DNA from: CALMEC01 sp964440285 | GTDB lineage: Bacteria > Actinomycetota > Thermoleophilia > Miltoncostaeales > Miltoncostaeaceae | Reading direction: 5' to 3' | NCBI GenBank assembly: GCA_964440285.1 | Contig: CAYTRV010000073.1 | Coordinates: forward strand, 1-9,930 | DNA length: 9,930 nt | Program-made: the position numbers and the translations under genes | Notes under the pieces: model-generated | Databases searched by the model: none | Told to the model about the DNA's origin: nothing | The model's input: the letters and a program-made list of their open reading frames with translations, nothing else | Shown: one piece after another, positions 1 to 6,151 of the stretch | Position numbering within the stretch: position 1 is the stretch's first letter | How the letters are laid out: each line of letters opens with the position of its first letter

Positions 1-215
1 CGGTCGCCGAGCGCGGCGCCGGTCAGCAGGAGCACCGCGAACGTGAGGGTGTAGGCGTTGACGGTCCATTCGAGCGATTCGAGCGACGCTCCGAGCTCAT
101 CCTTGATCACCGGGATGGCGGTCGTCACGACGAGGTTGTCGAGCGTCACCATCACCAGCGCGATTGCGGTGATCACGAACGTCCAGAGCGTCCGTGGTGA
201 GTGCTGTGTTCTCAT
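1..215 (-). CDS. MFS drug exporter, DHA2/EmrB-QacA type (5' part only)
   Basis: Only the first 71 codons are present; the gene continues beyond the left edge. The visible protein begins MRTQHSPRTLWTFVITAIAL, then has a first membrane helix running into LDNLVVTTAIPVIKDELG, which matches the LDxTVVNVALP signature of 14-helix DHA2 proton-coupled exporters. A second helix (TVNAYTLTFAVLLLTGAALGDR) ends where MFS motif A begins. Family members export drugs, dyes or other hydrophobic compounds across the inner membrane; the substrate cannot be read here. The ATG at 215 is preferred; an in-frame TTG at 257 is possible but would put the operator word inside the gene. The ribosome site is weak (GGGG). 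The gene lies 61 bp downstream of a co-directional tetR-type gene and has its own copy of the operator word upstream, so repression by that regulator is likely. Confidence 0.88.
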   Translation of the reverse strand, partial: MRTQHSPRTLWTFVITAIALVMVTLDNLVVTTAIPVIKDELGASLESLEWTVNAYTLTFAVLLLTGAALGD

Positions 216-240
216 CCCAAAGCCCCATGATGTGCGTGGT

Positions 241-254
241 AGTGACTGATTACT
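241..254 (-). promoter_or_regulatory. Putative TetR operator in front of the MFS exporter
   Basis: The plus-strand word AGTGACTGATTACT (imperfect inverted repeat AGTGA-N4-TTACT) lies between the tetR stop and the exporter start. It differs from the word in the tetR promoter (AGTGACTACTTACT, 850–863) at only the two central bases. On the minus strand it follows a TATAGT hexamer (262 down to 257) that could be a -10 box, which would put the operator at the transcription start, but no good -35 is visible. Being a TetR-binding site is inference from the duplication and gene context. Confidence 0.6.
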
Positions 255-276
255 CAACTATATGGCGAAAAAAAAC

Positions 277-837
277 TCAGTGAGGGGGTCGACATGTCTC
301 GAGGAGGCGGGCGGCCCACGGGGCCGTCGCCGAGGGCGCGTCCATCGCAGCGAGAACGTTGATGAGCATCCCTCTGGCGAAGAACGCGGTCACATCGTCC
401 GGAGGCACGCCCAGCCCTTCGACGTGCTCGACGAGCCGTCCGAAGCCGCGCTGGACAACCTTGCGGATCTCGGGGTCCTCGCATGCGACGTACGCCTGCA
501 GCTGGCCGCGAAGCACGCGAGCGTCGGTCGTGATCATCTCCGAGTACCGGCGGCCCATGGCGGTGAGCGCGGCCTCGCCCGTCAACCCGGCGGAGGCGAG
601 CTTGAATTGCTCAAGGGTGTTGGCCATGCACCGCTCGATCGCGGCGAGGAACAGCTGCTTCTTGGTCCCGAACAGGCGGAACAGGTAGGGCTGCGAGATC
701 CCGACGTTCCGCGCGATGGTGTCGGTGGAGGCACCGTCGAACCCGTGCGTGGCGAACTCGGTCAGGGCGGCCTCGATCACCGACGCGCGGCGCTCGGCGG
801 CGGTCTTGCGTCCGGTTGTCGTGGTCGATGGTGGCAT
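277..837 (-). CDS. TetR/AcrR-family transcriptional repressor
   Basis: A 186-residue protein of normal TetR length. The N-terminal DNA-binding domain spans about residues 12–60, with the helix-turn-helix in TDTIARNVGISQPYLFRLFG (residues 38–57) followed by TKKQLFLAAIE, the usual end of TetR_N domains. The rest is the variable ligand-binding and dimerisation domain; its ligand is unknown. The ATG at 837 has no Shine-Dalgarno sequence; instead a strong promoter ends six bases before it, suggesting a leaderless message. It is followed by the MFS exporter on the same strand, the common arrangement in which a TetR protein is released by the exporter's substrate. Matching operator-like words in front of both genes support autoregulation and exporter control. 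Confidence 0.93.
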   Translation of the reverse strand: MPPSTTTTGRKTAAERRASVIEAALTEFATHGFDGASTDTIARNVGISQPYLFRLFGTKKQLFLAAIERCMANTLEQFKLASAGLTGEAALTAMGRRYSEMITTDARVLRGQLQAYVACEDPEIRKVVQRGFGRLVEHVEGLGVPPDDVTAFFARGMLINVLAAMDAPSATAPWAARLLETCRPPH

Positions 838-843
838 TGCGGT

Positions 844-872
844 ATTGTAAGTGACTACTTACTACTTGTCAA
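844..872 (-). promoter_or_regulatory. Near-consensus sigma-70 promoter of the tetR gene, likely leaderless
   Basis: Reading the minus strand, TTGACA (872–867) is followed by a 17-bp spacer and TACAAT (849–844), one mismatch from the full consensus. Six bases (ACCGCA) then separate the -10 from the tetR ATG at 837, so transcription should start at or beside the A of the ATG. The -35 and part of the spacer lie within the last codons of the saccharopine-dehydrogenase-like gene, whose stop codon is 864–862. Confidence 0.8.
850..863 (-). promoter_or_regulatory. Putative TetR autoregulatory operator
   Basis: AGTGACTACTTACT fills most of the spacer between the -35 and -10 boxes of the tetR promoter, where bound repressor would block RNA polymerase. 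It overlaps a perfect 6-4-6 inverted repeat, GTAAGT-GACT-ACTTAC (847–862). The same 14-bp word with two changes occurs before the exporter gene. The exact half-sites are uncertain because two overlapping symmetries exist. Confidence 0.68.
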
Positions 873-1989
873 GGGGTGAGGTTGCCGTCCGGGTTCCCGA
901 TACCCCGCCGTTCGGCGTCGCGTTGTAGTGGCGACCGAAGCGGTTCGCGAGAAAGAGCTCGAGCGCCGCCTGCTCCTGCCGCACGAACCCTCGCTGGGGG
1001 AGCTGGCCCTTCGCGTGGAGGTCCACCATCGCGCAAACCCCTGCCGCGGTGGTGAGCTGGATCGCGCTCATCAGCCGGCCGCCGACCTCGCGCGCGTAGA
1101 CCTTCCTCGCGTACGTCTCCTGGGTCAGTCGCGCGTCGCGCCAGCCGCTGACCGTCACGAAGATCAGCACGACGTCCTGGTGGGTGATCGGCACCGACCG
1201 CTCGAGCACGTCCTTCAGGAGCTCGCGCCGGTCCCGCAGCCGCAGGTCCTCGAGCAGCATCTTCATCACATCCCGATGACCGGGGTAGCGGACGGTCTTG
1301 TAGTCGAGCCGGTCGACCCTGCCCTCCAGCGTCTCGCAGAGCGTGCCGAGGCCGCCGGAGGTGTTGAACGCCTCGTAGTCGACGCCGTCGAGCGAGAAGC
1401 TCTCGAGCCCCTCCAGCGGGAGGACCTCGGTGAGCCGTCCCTCCAGGATCGCCTCGCAGGGGTTGCAGTACTCGTTGATCAGCCCGTCGGTGCTCCACGT
1501 GAGGTTGTACTTGAGCGTGTCGACGGGGAACTGTGGCAGCGCGCCCACCCGCATCCGCACCTCCCGGAGTCGATCGAACCGGGAGGCGAGGTCGAACGCG
1601 GCGACGCTGATGAACCCCGGCGCGAGCCCGCACTGCGGGACGAAGGCGGTGTCGGCGCCGTCGGCCACGGCGCGGACCGCGCGGGTCGTGGCGACGTCCT
1701 CGGTCAGGTCGAAGTAGTGCGCGGCCACGTCGCGGGCGACGCCGGCGACGTCCCGGTTGAGAAAGAACGGCAACGCGCTGACGAGGTAGTCGTGGCCGTC
1801 GGCGAGCTCGCGGAGCACGGACGCGTCCGACACGTCCACCAGTTTCCGGGCGGCGTGCTCCTCGTCGATGAGGCCGAGGAACTCCCGCTGCTGATCGGCG
1901 ACCGTGACCTCCCAGTCGCCCGTCGCGCCGAGCAGGTCGACGATGGCTCCACCGATCTTGCCGGCCCCCAGCACCAGCACGCGTCGCAT
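862..1989 (-). CDS. Saccharopine dehydrogenase-like NAD(P)-dependent oxidoreductase
   Basis: A 375-residue protein starting MRRVLVLGAGKIGGAI, with the Rossmann dinucleotide motif GAGKIG at residues 8–13. The middle contains CGLAPGFISVAAFDLA, then PVDTLKYNLTWSTDGLINEY and EAFNTSGGLGTLCETLEG, features of the saccharopine/lysine-6-dehydrogenase superfamily. Such enzymes interconvert saccharopine with lysine or aminoadipate semialdehyde, or oxidise lysine at the 6-amino group; lysine catabolism is the likeliest role, but no partner lysine gene is in the window to confirm it. The ATG at 1989 has a GGGGG ribosome site seven bases upstream; a GTG directly before it (1992) is an alternative. The gene lies 52 bp downstream of the GGDEF–HD-GYP gene on the same strand and could be cotranscribed, without an obvious functional link. 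Its 3' end carries the tetR promoter. Confidence 0.85.
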   Translation of the reverse strand: MRRVLVLGAGKIGGAIVDLLGATGDWEVTVADQQREFLGLIDEEHAARKLVDVSDASVLRELADGHDYLVSALPFFLNRDVAGVARDVAAHYFDLTEDVATTRAVRAVADGADTAFVPQCGLAPGFISVAAFDLASRFDRLREVRMRVGALPQFPVDTLKYNLTWSTDGLINEYCNPCEAILEGRLTEVLPLEGLESFSLDGVDYEAFNTSGGLGTLCETLEGRVDRLDYKTVRYPGHRDVMKMLLEDLRLRDRRELLKDVLERSVPITHQDVVLIFVTVSGWRDARLTQETYARKVYAREVGGRLMSAIQLTTAAGVCAMVDLHAKGQLPQRGFVRQEQAALELFLANRFGRHYNATPNGGVSGTRTATSPLDK

Positions 1990-2041
1990 CACCGGACCCC
2001 CGCCGATCGCCTCCCGGCGAATGTACCAGCGGGCGTCGGCG

Positions 2042-4291
2042 TCAGGCGTCCACGGCCACCGGCTCCGCGGCGACGGTGGCCGCGACGTCCCGCGCCCGGG
2101 TCATCGTGATGCGGCGGCGCGGTCCCGGACCGGCGGGGACCAACAGGCCGCTGCCCGAGAGCTCCAGGAGCGCGTCGACGACCTTCGGGCTCCACTGCCG
2201 CCCACCGCCCCGCGTGAGCTCCGCCAGGACGACCTCCGGCGTGCGGGTGAGACGGTAATGGCGGTTGGCGGTCATGGCGTCCCAGGCATCCGCGACCGCG
2301 AGGATCTGGGCGCCCTCGGGGATCGCATCGCCCGCCAAGCCGCGTGGGTAGCCCGCGCCGTCCCACCGCTCGTGGTGATGCAGCACCCAAAGCGCCTGCT
2401 CGGGGCTCAACACGTCGTGAACGATGCGCGCTCCAAGCGCCGCATGGGTCCGCATGACCTCTTCCTCGTCCTCGGTGAGCGGCCCCTGCTTGAGCAGGAT
2501 CGCGTCGGGGACGCCGATCTTTCCGACGTCGTGCACCAGGCCTGCCTCGTGCAGCTTCGCCCGCCGCTCCGCCGACCAGCCCAGCAGGTTCGCGAGCGCC
2601 CCCGCGACGCTCGCGACGCGCTCCGAGTGTCGCTGGGTCGTGGCGTCCTTGGCGTCGACGGCGCGAGCGAGGGCGGTGATCGCGGACAGGGTCCGGGAAC
2701 GCTCCGCCTGCTCGGCCCGCTCCTGCGCCGAGAGTACGTCCATGACCTCGGGCGAATACCGGTACGACACATTGCGGCCGTGCATCTTGGCCCAGTAGAG
2801 CGCCCCGTCGGCGAGCCGCAGCAGCTCCTGCTCGTCGCCGGCCATTGCGAAGTCGCACACGCCGGCGGAGACGGTGACGTGGCCGACGCCCGGGAACGGC
2901 GCTCCCTCGATGGCCTGGCGGGCACGTTCCGCCGCTCGCCACGCCGCCTGGCCGGCGGTTGACGGCAGGAGCCACGCGAACTCCTCGCCGCCGATCCGGG
3001 CGAGGACGTCCTCACTCCGCAGCGTCGCGCCGATGCGTCTCGCGACCTCCGTGATGACGGCGTCTCCGGCCTGGTGACCGTGGATCTGGTTGATGGCCCG
3101 GAAGTCGTCGATGTCGAGGACCACGATCGAGAGCTCGCGCGAATGGCGGCGAGCCAGGCTCGCCTCGCGCAGCAGCGCCTCGTGGAAGGTGCGGTGGTTC
3201 GCGAGGCCGGTCAGGGCGTCGCTGGAGGACTTCGCGACGTCCTCGCGGAGCTCCTGCGCGATCGCGAGGTTCTCCCGGAAGGTCAGCGCCGCGCGGAACA
3301 TGATCAGCAGGAGCGTGACGCCTGCGAGCGCCAGGCCGAGCGATCCGAGACGGGCGAAGTTGCCGTACCCCACGAGGGCCACAGTGACCCAGCCGAACAG
3401 CGTCGGGGCCACGAGCAGGCTCCAGCCGTCGAGCCGGATCTGCGGGCGGAGCTCCGAGGTGTGCCAGGCCGCCATCGCGAACAGGCCCATGCCCAGCGGC
3501 CACAGCAGATGGATCACCCCGGACAGCGAGGTCGTCGCTGCGGCCTGGGAGAGCTGCAGGGCGTGCGCGACGGCCAGAACTCCGAACGCCACCCCGAGGA
3601 TGATCCACGCCCGGCCCGGTCGCCACGCGTTGAGGGCCATCACCCCGGCCACGAACGTCAGGAGCAGCATGTCGCCGAGTGGGTACACCAGGTTCAGGAC
3701 GAGCGCGCCGAGTCCCCCCTCGCCGCCGTCCAGGGCGGGGGACAGTACGATCCCCACGGCGACGGCGGCCACGGCGAGGGCTCCGATGAGCCCGTCGAGC
3801 CAGAGCGCCGCCGCGAACCGGGTCACCCGACGGCGGACGAGCTGCACCATGCCGAGGTAGGCGAGCGGGTAGAAGGCGACACGGCACGCGTCGGCGAACG
3901 TCGGGGTCGGCGACAGAGCGACGCCGGGCAACCACAGGACCTCGTAGAGGGAGCCGAGGGTCCAGATGCCGATCGCTCCCGCGAAGACGCCCCATGCCCC
4001 TCGATCGCGTGGCACGGTCACCGCGCGAACCGCGCAGCATGCCGCGCCGGTCGCCGACACGATGACCGGCAGCCAGAGCGCGACCGTACCGTCCGCCCGA
4101 TCGAGCGACCCGAGGACGAACGCCGCGATCAAGCAGAGGAGGGCGAGCGCCATCGCAACCTGGGCCGCGGCCGCAGGCGTGAGGTTCGGTCGTGTGCGTG
4201 GCTCGCTGGATGCCAGGGACGGCGGCAACCGCGACTCCGATCGTTTCGAGGAGGCGTCGCAGTTCACATCGGTCGCGGCGACCACAATCAT
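2042..4291 (-). CDS. Membrane-bound GGDEF and HD-GYP c-di-GMP turnover protein
   Basis: About 749 residues from the ATG at 4291. Residues 45–345 hold roughly ten hydrophobic helices forming a membrane sensor-like region. A GGDEF domain follows (about 357–515): DALTGLANHR, then RSED, five residues, and an intact GGEEF signature near residue 433. RSED fits the RxxD inhibitory site that senses product. The C-terminal HD-GYP domain (about 550–715) has HDVGKIGVPD, HHERWDGAGYP and DAWDAMTANRHYR, all metal-binding and GYP residues present. The protein should therefore be able both to make c-di-GMP and to break it down, with the balance set by the membrane part; that balance is inference. The start is uncertain: neither 4291 nor the in-frame ATG at 4342 has a ribosome site. 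Still longer readings run antisense to the S4 gene and are not credible. Confidence 0.9.
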   Translation of the reverse strand: MIVVAATDVNCDASSKRSESRLPPSLASSEPRTRPNLTPAAAAQVAMALALLCLIAAFVLGSLDRADGTVALWLPVIVSATGAACCAVRAVTVPRDRGAWGVFAGAIGIWTLGSLYEVLWLPGVALSPTPTFADACRVAFYPLAYLGMVQLVRRRVTRFAAALWLDGLIGALAVAAVAVGIVLSPALDGGEGGLGALVLNLVYPLGDMLLLTFVAGVMALNAWRPGRAWIILGVAFGVLAVAHALQLSQAAATTSLSGVIHLLWPLGMGLFAMAAWHTSELRPQIRLDGWSLLVAPTLFGWVTVALVGYGNFARLGSLGLALAGVTLLLIMFRAALTFRENLAIAQELREDVAKSSSDALTGLANHRTFHEALLREASLARRHSRELSIVVLDIDDFRAINQIHGHQAGDAVITEVARRIGATLRSEDVLARIGGEEFAWLLPSTAGQAAWRAAERARQAIEGAPFPGVGHVTVSAGVCDFAMAGDEQELLRLADGALYWAKMHGRNVSYRYSPEVMDVLSAQERAEQAERSRTLSAITALARAVDAKDATTQRHSERVASVAGALANLLGWSAERRAKLHEAGLVHDVGKIGVPDAILLKQGPLTEDEEEVMRTHAALGARIVHDVLSPEQALWVLHHHERWDGAGYPRGLAGDAIPEGAQILAVADAWDAMTANRHYRLTRTPEVVLAELTRGGGRQWSPKVVDALLELSGSGLLVPAGPGPRRRITMTRARDVAATVAAEPVAVDA

Positions 4292-4332
4292 TAGGCCGAG
4301 TTTGCGAGAGTTTCGGGTCCGCGGTCGCCGAT

Positions 4333-4348
4333 CACGGCGCATGCCGTG
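4333..4348. repeat. Palindrome in the divergent GGDEF–S4 intergenic region
   Basis: CACGGC-GCAT-GCCGTG is a perfect 6-bp inverted repeat with a 4-base centre, sitting in the 112-bp gap between the divergent GGDEF–HD-GYP and S4 genes. It could be an operator for either gene or a hairpin. If the GGDEF gene starts at 4342, its ATG falls inside the palindrome. No convincing -35/-10 pair was found in this gap. Confidence 0.4.
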
Positions 4349-4403
4349 CCCGGTGGTGCGACCGACGGGGGATCGTTCACCGGTCCCGAGATCTGGAGGC
4401 GGT

Positions 4404-4793
4404 GTGGAGCGGGTACGGATCGACAAGTGGCTATGGGCGGCGAGGTTCTTCAAGACCCGCGGCGCCGCGACCGAGGCGGTGCACGGTGGGCGCGTACACG
4501 TCAACGACGTGCGTGCCAAGCCGTCGAAGGAGGTTGCGGTCGGCGACGTCATCGAGCTGACCGTCGCGGAGATGCCGTGGACGATCGTGGTCCGGGGCAT
4601 CGCCGACAAGCGCGGCTCGGCGAGCGTGGCGGCGACGCTGTACGAGGAGACCGCCGAGTCAAAGGCGGAGCGGGTGCGCCGCGCCGACGACCGGCGGTTC
4701 GCCCGCCCCGTCGGCGCCGACCTCGGCGCCAGGCCCACAAAGCGCGACCGGCGGCGGATCGAGGACCTGCGCGGCAGACGGGACGGGGGTTAG
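4404..4793 (+). CDS. hslR: S4-domain RNA-binding protein, Hsp15/HslR type
   Basis: A 129-residue protein, close to the 133 residues of E. coli Hsp15. The S4 RNA-binding domain fills residues 4–60 (VRIDKWLWAARFFKTR, then HGGRVHVNDVRAKPSKEVAVGD), and the C-terminus is basic and arginine-rich (TKRDRRRIEDLRGRR), as in this family. In E. coli, Hsp15 binds stalled 50S subunits carrying peptidyl-tRNA and helps recycle them; the same role here is inferred from family. The GTG at 4404 is chosen because GGAGG lies at 4395–4399, although the 4-base spacing is short, and the S4 domain begins immediately after it. It is divergent from the GGDEF–HD-GYP gene and convergent with the AAA/DUF4143 gene, whose stop is only 13 bp away. 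Confidence 0.88.
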   Translation: MERVRIDKWLWAARFFKTRGAATEAVHGGRVHVNDVRAKPSKEVAVGDVIELTVAEMPWTIVVRGIADKRGSASVAATLYEETAESKAERVRRADDRRFARPVGADLGARPTKRDRRRIEDLRGRRDGG

Positions 4794-4806
4794 CGTATGG
4801 AGCCGC

Positions 4807-6054
4807 TCACACCGCCCACAGCGCCTCGACGGGCAGCGCGGCGAGCTTTCGTCCGAACGGCGCGTATGAGCGGCCGGTGTAGAGCACCACGCCACCGACG
4901 AAGCGATCGCCGAGCTTGCGTTCAAGCAGTCGCAGCCCCGAGAAGTCCCGGTCGACGACCGTGCTCCCCGCCTTGACCTCGACGCCTGCCACCCGGCCGT
5001 CGCGCGTCTCGAGAACGATGTCGACCTCCGCGCCGTCCCGGTCTCGGAAGTGGAAAATGGCAGCGGCGGCGTCGGACCAGCCCAACTGCTTGCGGAGCTC
5101 CATCACGACGAAGGACTCGAGGAGTTGACCCGACGGGCTCTCCGGATCGGCAAGGCGTCCTGCGTCGACACCGAGCAGGTGCGCGGCGAGCCCGCTGTCG
5201 ACCATCGTGAGCTTGGGGCGGCGCACCACCTTGCTCGACAGGTTGCGCGACCAGGCCGGGACCAATTGGAGGACGAACACGGTCTGCAGGTGAGCGAGAT
5301 AGCCGGAGAGCGTCTGCGCCCGGATGCCGAGATCCCGTGACAGAGACGACACGTTGAGCTCCGTTCCGGTGCGGGCTGCCGCCAGGCGGATCAACTGGGG
5401 CATCGCGCCGACACGCTCGATGTCCGCGACATCCTCGACGAGGCGATCGACCACGGTGCCGATGTAGTTGGTAAACCAGGCGTCCCGCCGTCGTCCCGTG
5501 CGGCCGGTCGCTTCCGGAAAGCCCCCCGCGACGACCCGCTCGAAGTAATCACCGCGGCGGAGGTCGCTCTCGATCCGCAACGCGGGGCTCCACGTCATGA
5601 GGGCATCGGCGAACCCTTCGCGGTGGCGGGCGATCTCGCCCTGTGAAAGCGGCCACAGGTCGATGATCTCGATCCTTCCCGCCAGCGTCTCGGAGATGCG
5701 CGGGGTCGAGAGCAGCCGGGTCGATCCCGTCAGCAGGAAGCGGCCTGGCCGTCGATCCCTGTCGACGCTCGCCTTGATCGCCACGAGGAGGTCGGGGACC
5801 CGCTGAACCTCGTCGATGACGAGGCCGCGGGCGCGGTCCTCGACGAATGCCGTGGGATCGCTCTGCGCAGCCCGCCGTTGCGTCAGATCATCGAGTGTCA
5901 CGATGTCGAATCTGCCTCCGGCAAGGTCGGCCGCGAGCGTGCTCTTTCCCACCTGGCGGGCGCCGTTGATTGCGACCACAGGGGTGTCCCGAAGCGCCTC
6001 GGAGACAGCCTGAGCGATCGATCGCGGAAGTAGAGTCTGGGTCTGCGGCGTCAA
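4807..6054 (-). CDS. AAA ATPase with DUF4143 domain (AAA_14 family)
   Basis: A 415-residue protein. The N-terminal ATPase has Walker A GARQVGKST (residues 31–39), Walker B LVIDE (78–82) and a sensor-like LLTGST (107–112). The region around 195–365 matches DUF4143: GGFPEA, FTNYIGTVVDRLVEDVADIERV, a winged-helix-like part (LSRDLGIRAQTLSGYLAHLQ), then D345 and E359-V-K361 in AEVDIVLE…GVEVKAG, a PD-(D/E)xK nuclease-like pattern. Such proteins are widespread in bacteria and archaea, often as scattered single genes; their function is not established. The only usable upstream start is TTG at 6054; an in-frame stop lies at 6087–6085. A TACAAT box (6069–6064) lies nine bases before the TTG, so the leader would be very short. 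The start codon falls inside the first unit of the 23-bp-period repeat array. It may be horizontally acquired, but its GC content looks ordinary. Confidence 0.88.
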   Translation of the reverse strand: MTPQTQTLLPRSIAQAVSEALRDTPVVAINGARQVGKSTLAADLAGGRFDIVTLDDLTQRRAAQSDPTAFVEDRARGLVIDEVQRVPDLLVAIKASVDRDRRPGRFLLTGSTRLLSTPRISETLAGRIEIIDLWPLSQGEIARHREGFADALMTWSPALRIESDLRRGDYFERVVAGGFPEATGRTGRRRDAWFTNYIGTVVDRLVEDVADIERVGAMPQLIRLAAARTGTELNVSSLSRDLGIRAQTLSGYLAHLQTVFVLQLVPAWSRNLSSKVVRRPKLTMVDSGLAAHLLGVDAGRLADPESPSGQLLESFVVMELRKQLGWSDAAAAIFHFRDRDGAEVDIVLETRDGRVAGVEVKAGSTVVDRDFSGLRLLERKLGDRFVGGVVLYTGRSYAPFGRKLAALPVEALWAV

Positions 6055-6140
6055 TTCGTCGGTATTGTAGCCGTGAATTCGTCGTCACTCTAACCGTCGA
6101 ATCGTCGTCAGCGCGACCGTGAATCCGTCGGAGGCTCTAG
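6049..6140. repeat. Four-unit tandem repeat, 23-bp period
   Basis: Related 13-bp words begin at 6049, 6072, 6095 and 6118, each exactly 23 bp apart: CGTCAATTCGTCG, CGTGAATTCGTCG, CGTCGAATCGTCG and CGTGAATCCGTCG. CGT at the start, A at position 6 and CGTCG at the end are invariant; the 10-bp remainders are much more variable (units 1 and 2 agree at 17 of 23 bases overall). The core is a degenerate palindrome around AATT. No further unit is visible at 6026 or 6141. The array spans the start codon and -10 of the AAA/DUF4143 gene on one side and reaches the ilvD -10 on the other. Confidence 0.75.
6064..6069 (-). promoter_or_regulatory. Putative -10 box for the AAA/DUF4143 gene
   Basis: TACAAT on the minus strand (6069–6064), followed by nine bases to the TTG start at 6054. 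It is the same hexamer as in the tetR promoter. The -35 is weak: TTAGAG at 18-bp spacing is the best candidate. It lies within the first tandem repeat unit. Confidence 0.45.
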
Positions 6141-6143
6141 TAT
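6138..6143 (+). promoter_or_regulatory. Putative -10 box for ilvD
   Basis: TAGTAT lies eight bases before the ilvD ATG at 6152, so transcription would begin within a couple of bases of the start codon (leaderless or nearly so). No good -35 is seen; the fourth tandem repeat unit occupies most of the spacer, which fits activator-dependent or repeat-bound control, as inference. Confidence 0.4.
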
Positions 6144-6151
6144 CCCCGCCC

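Noticed and set aside
268..284. Possible terminator after tetR: CTCA/TGAG next to a T8 run on the minus strand.
   Set aside because: The arms are only 4 bp with a one-base centre, which cannot form a stable hairpin; the T-run alone is not enough, and the MFS gene follows closely.
928..2109. Long open frame on the plus strand opposite the saccharopine-dehydrogenase-like gene (393 codons).
   Set aside because: Composition typical of a GC-rich antisense frame, no domain, and it covers a clearly real gene on the other strand.
4292..4738. N-terminal extension of the GGDEF–HD-GYP frame up to 4738.
   Set aside because: It runs antisense through the S4-domain gene and encodes arginine/serine-rich, unconserved sequence; a start at 4291 (or 4342) is more credible.
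4807..6054. Insertion sequence or transposase for the isolated AAA gene.
   Set aside because: The protein is AAA_14/DUF4143, not an IS-type transposition helper, and no terminal inverted repeats or target duplications are seen around it.
6049..6140. CRISPR array in the tandem repeat region.
   Set aside because: The repeat core is only 13 bp with 10-bp intervals, units are diverged, and there are no cas genes; CRISPR repeats and spacers are much longer.
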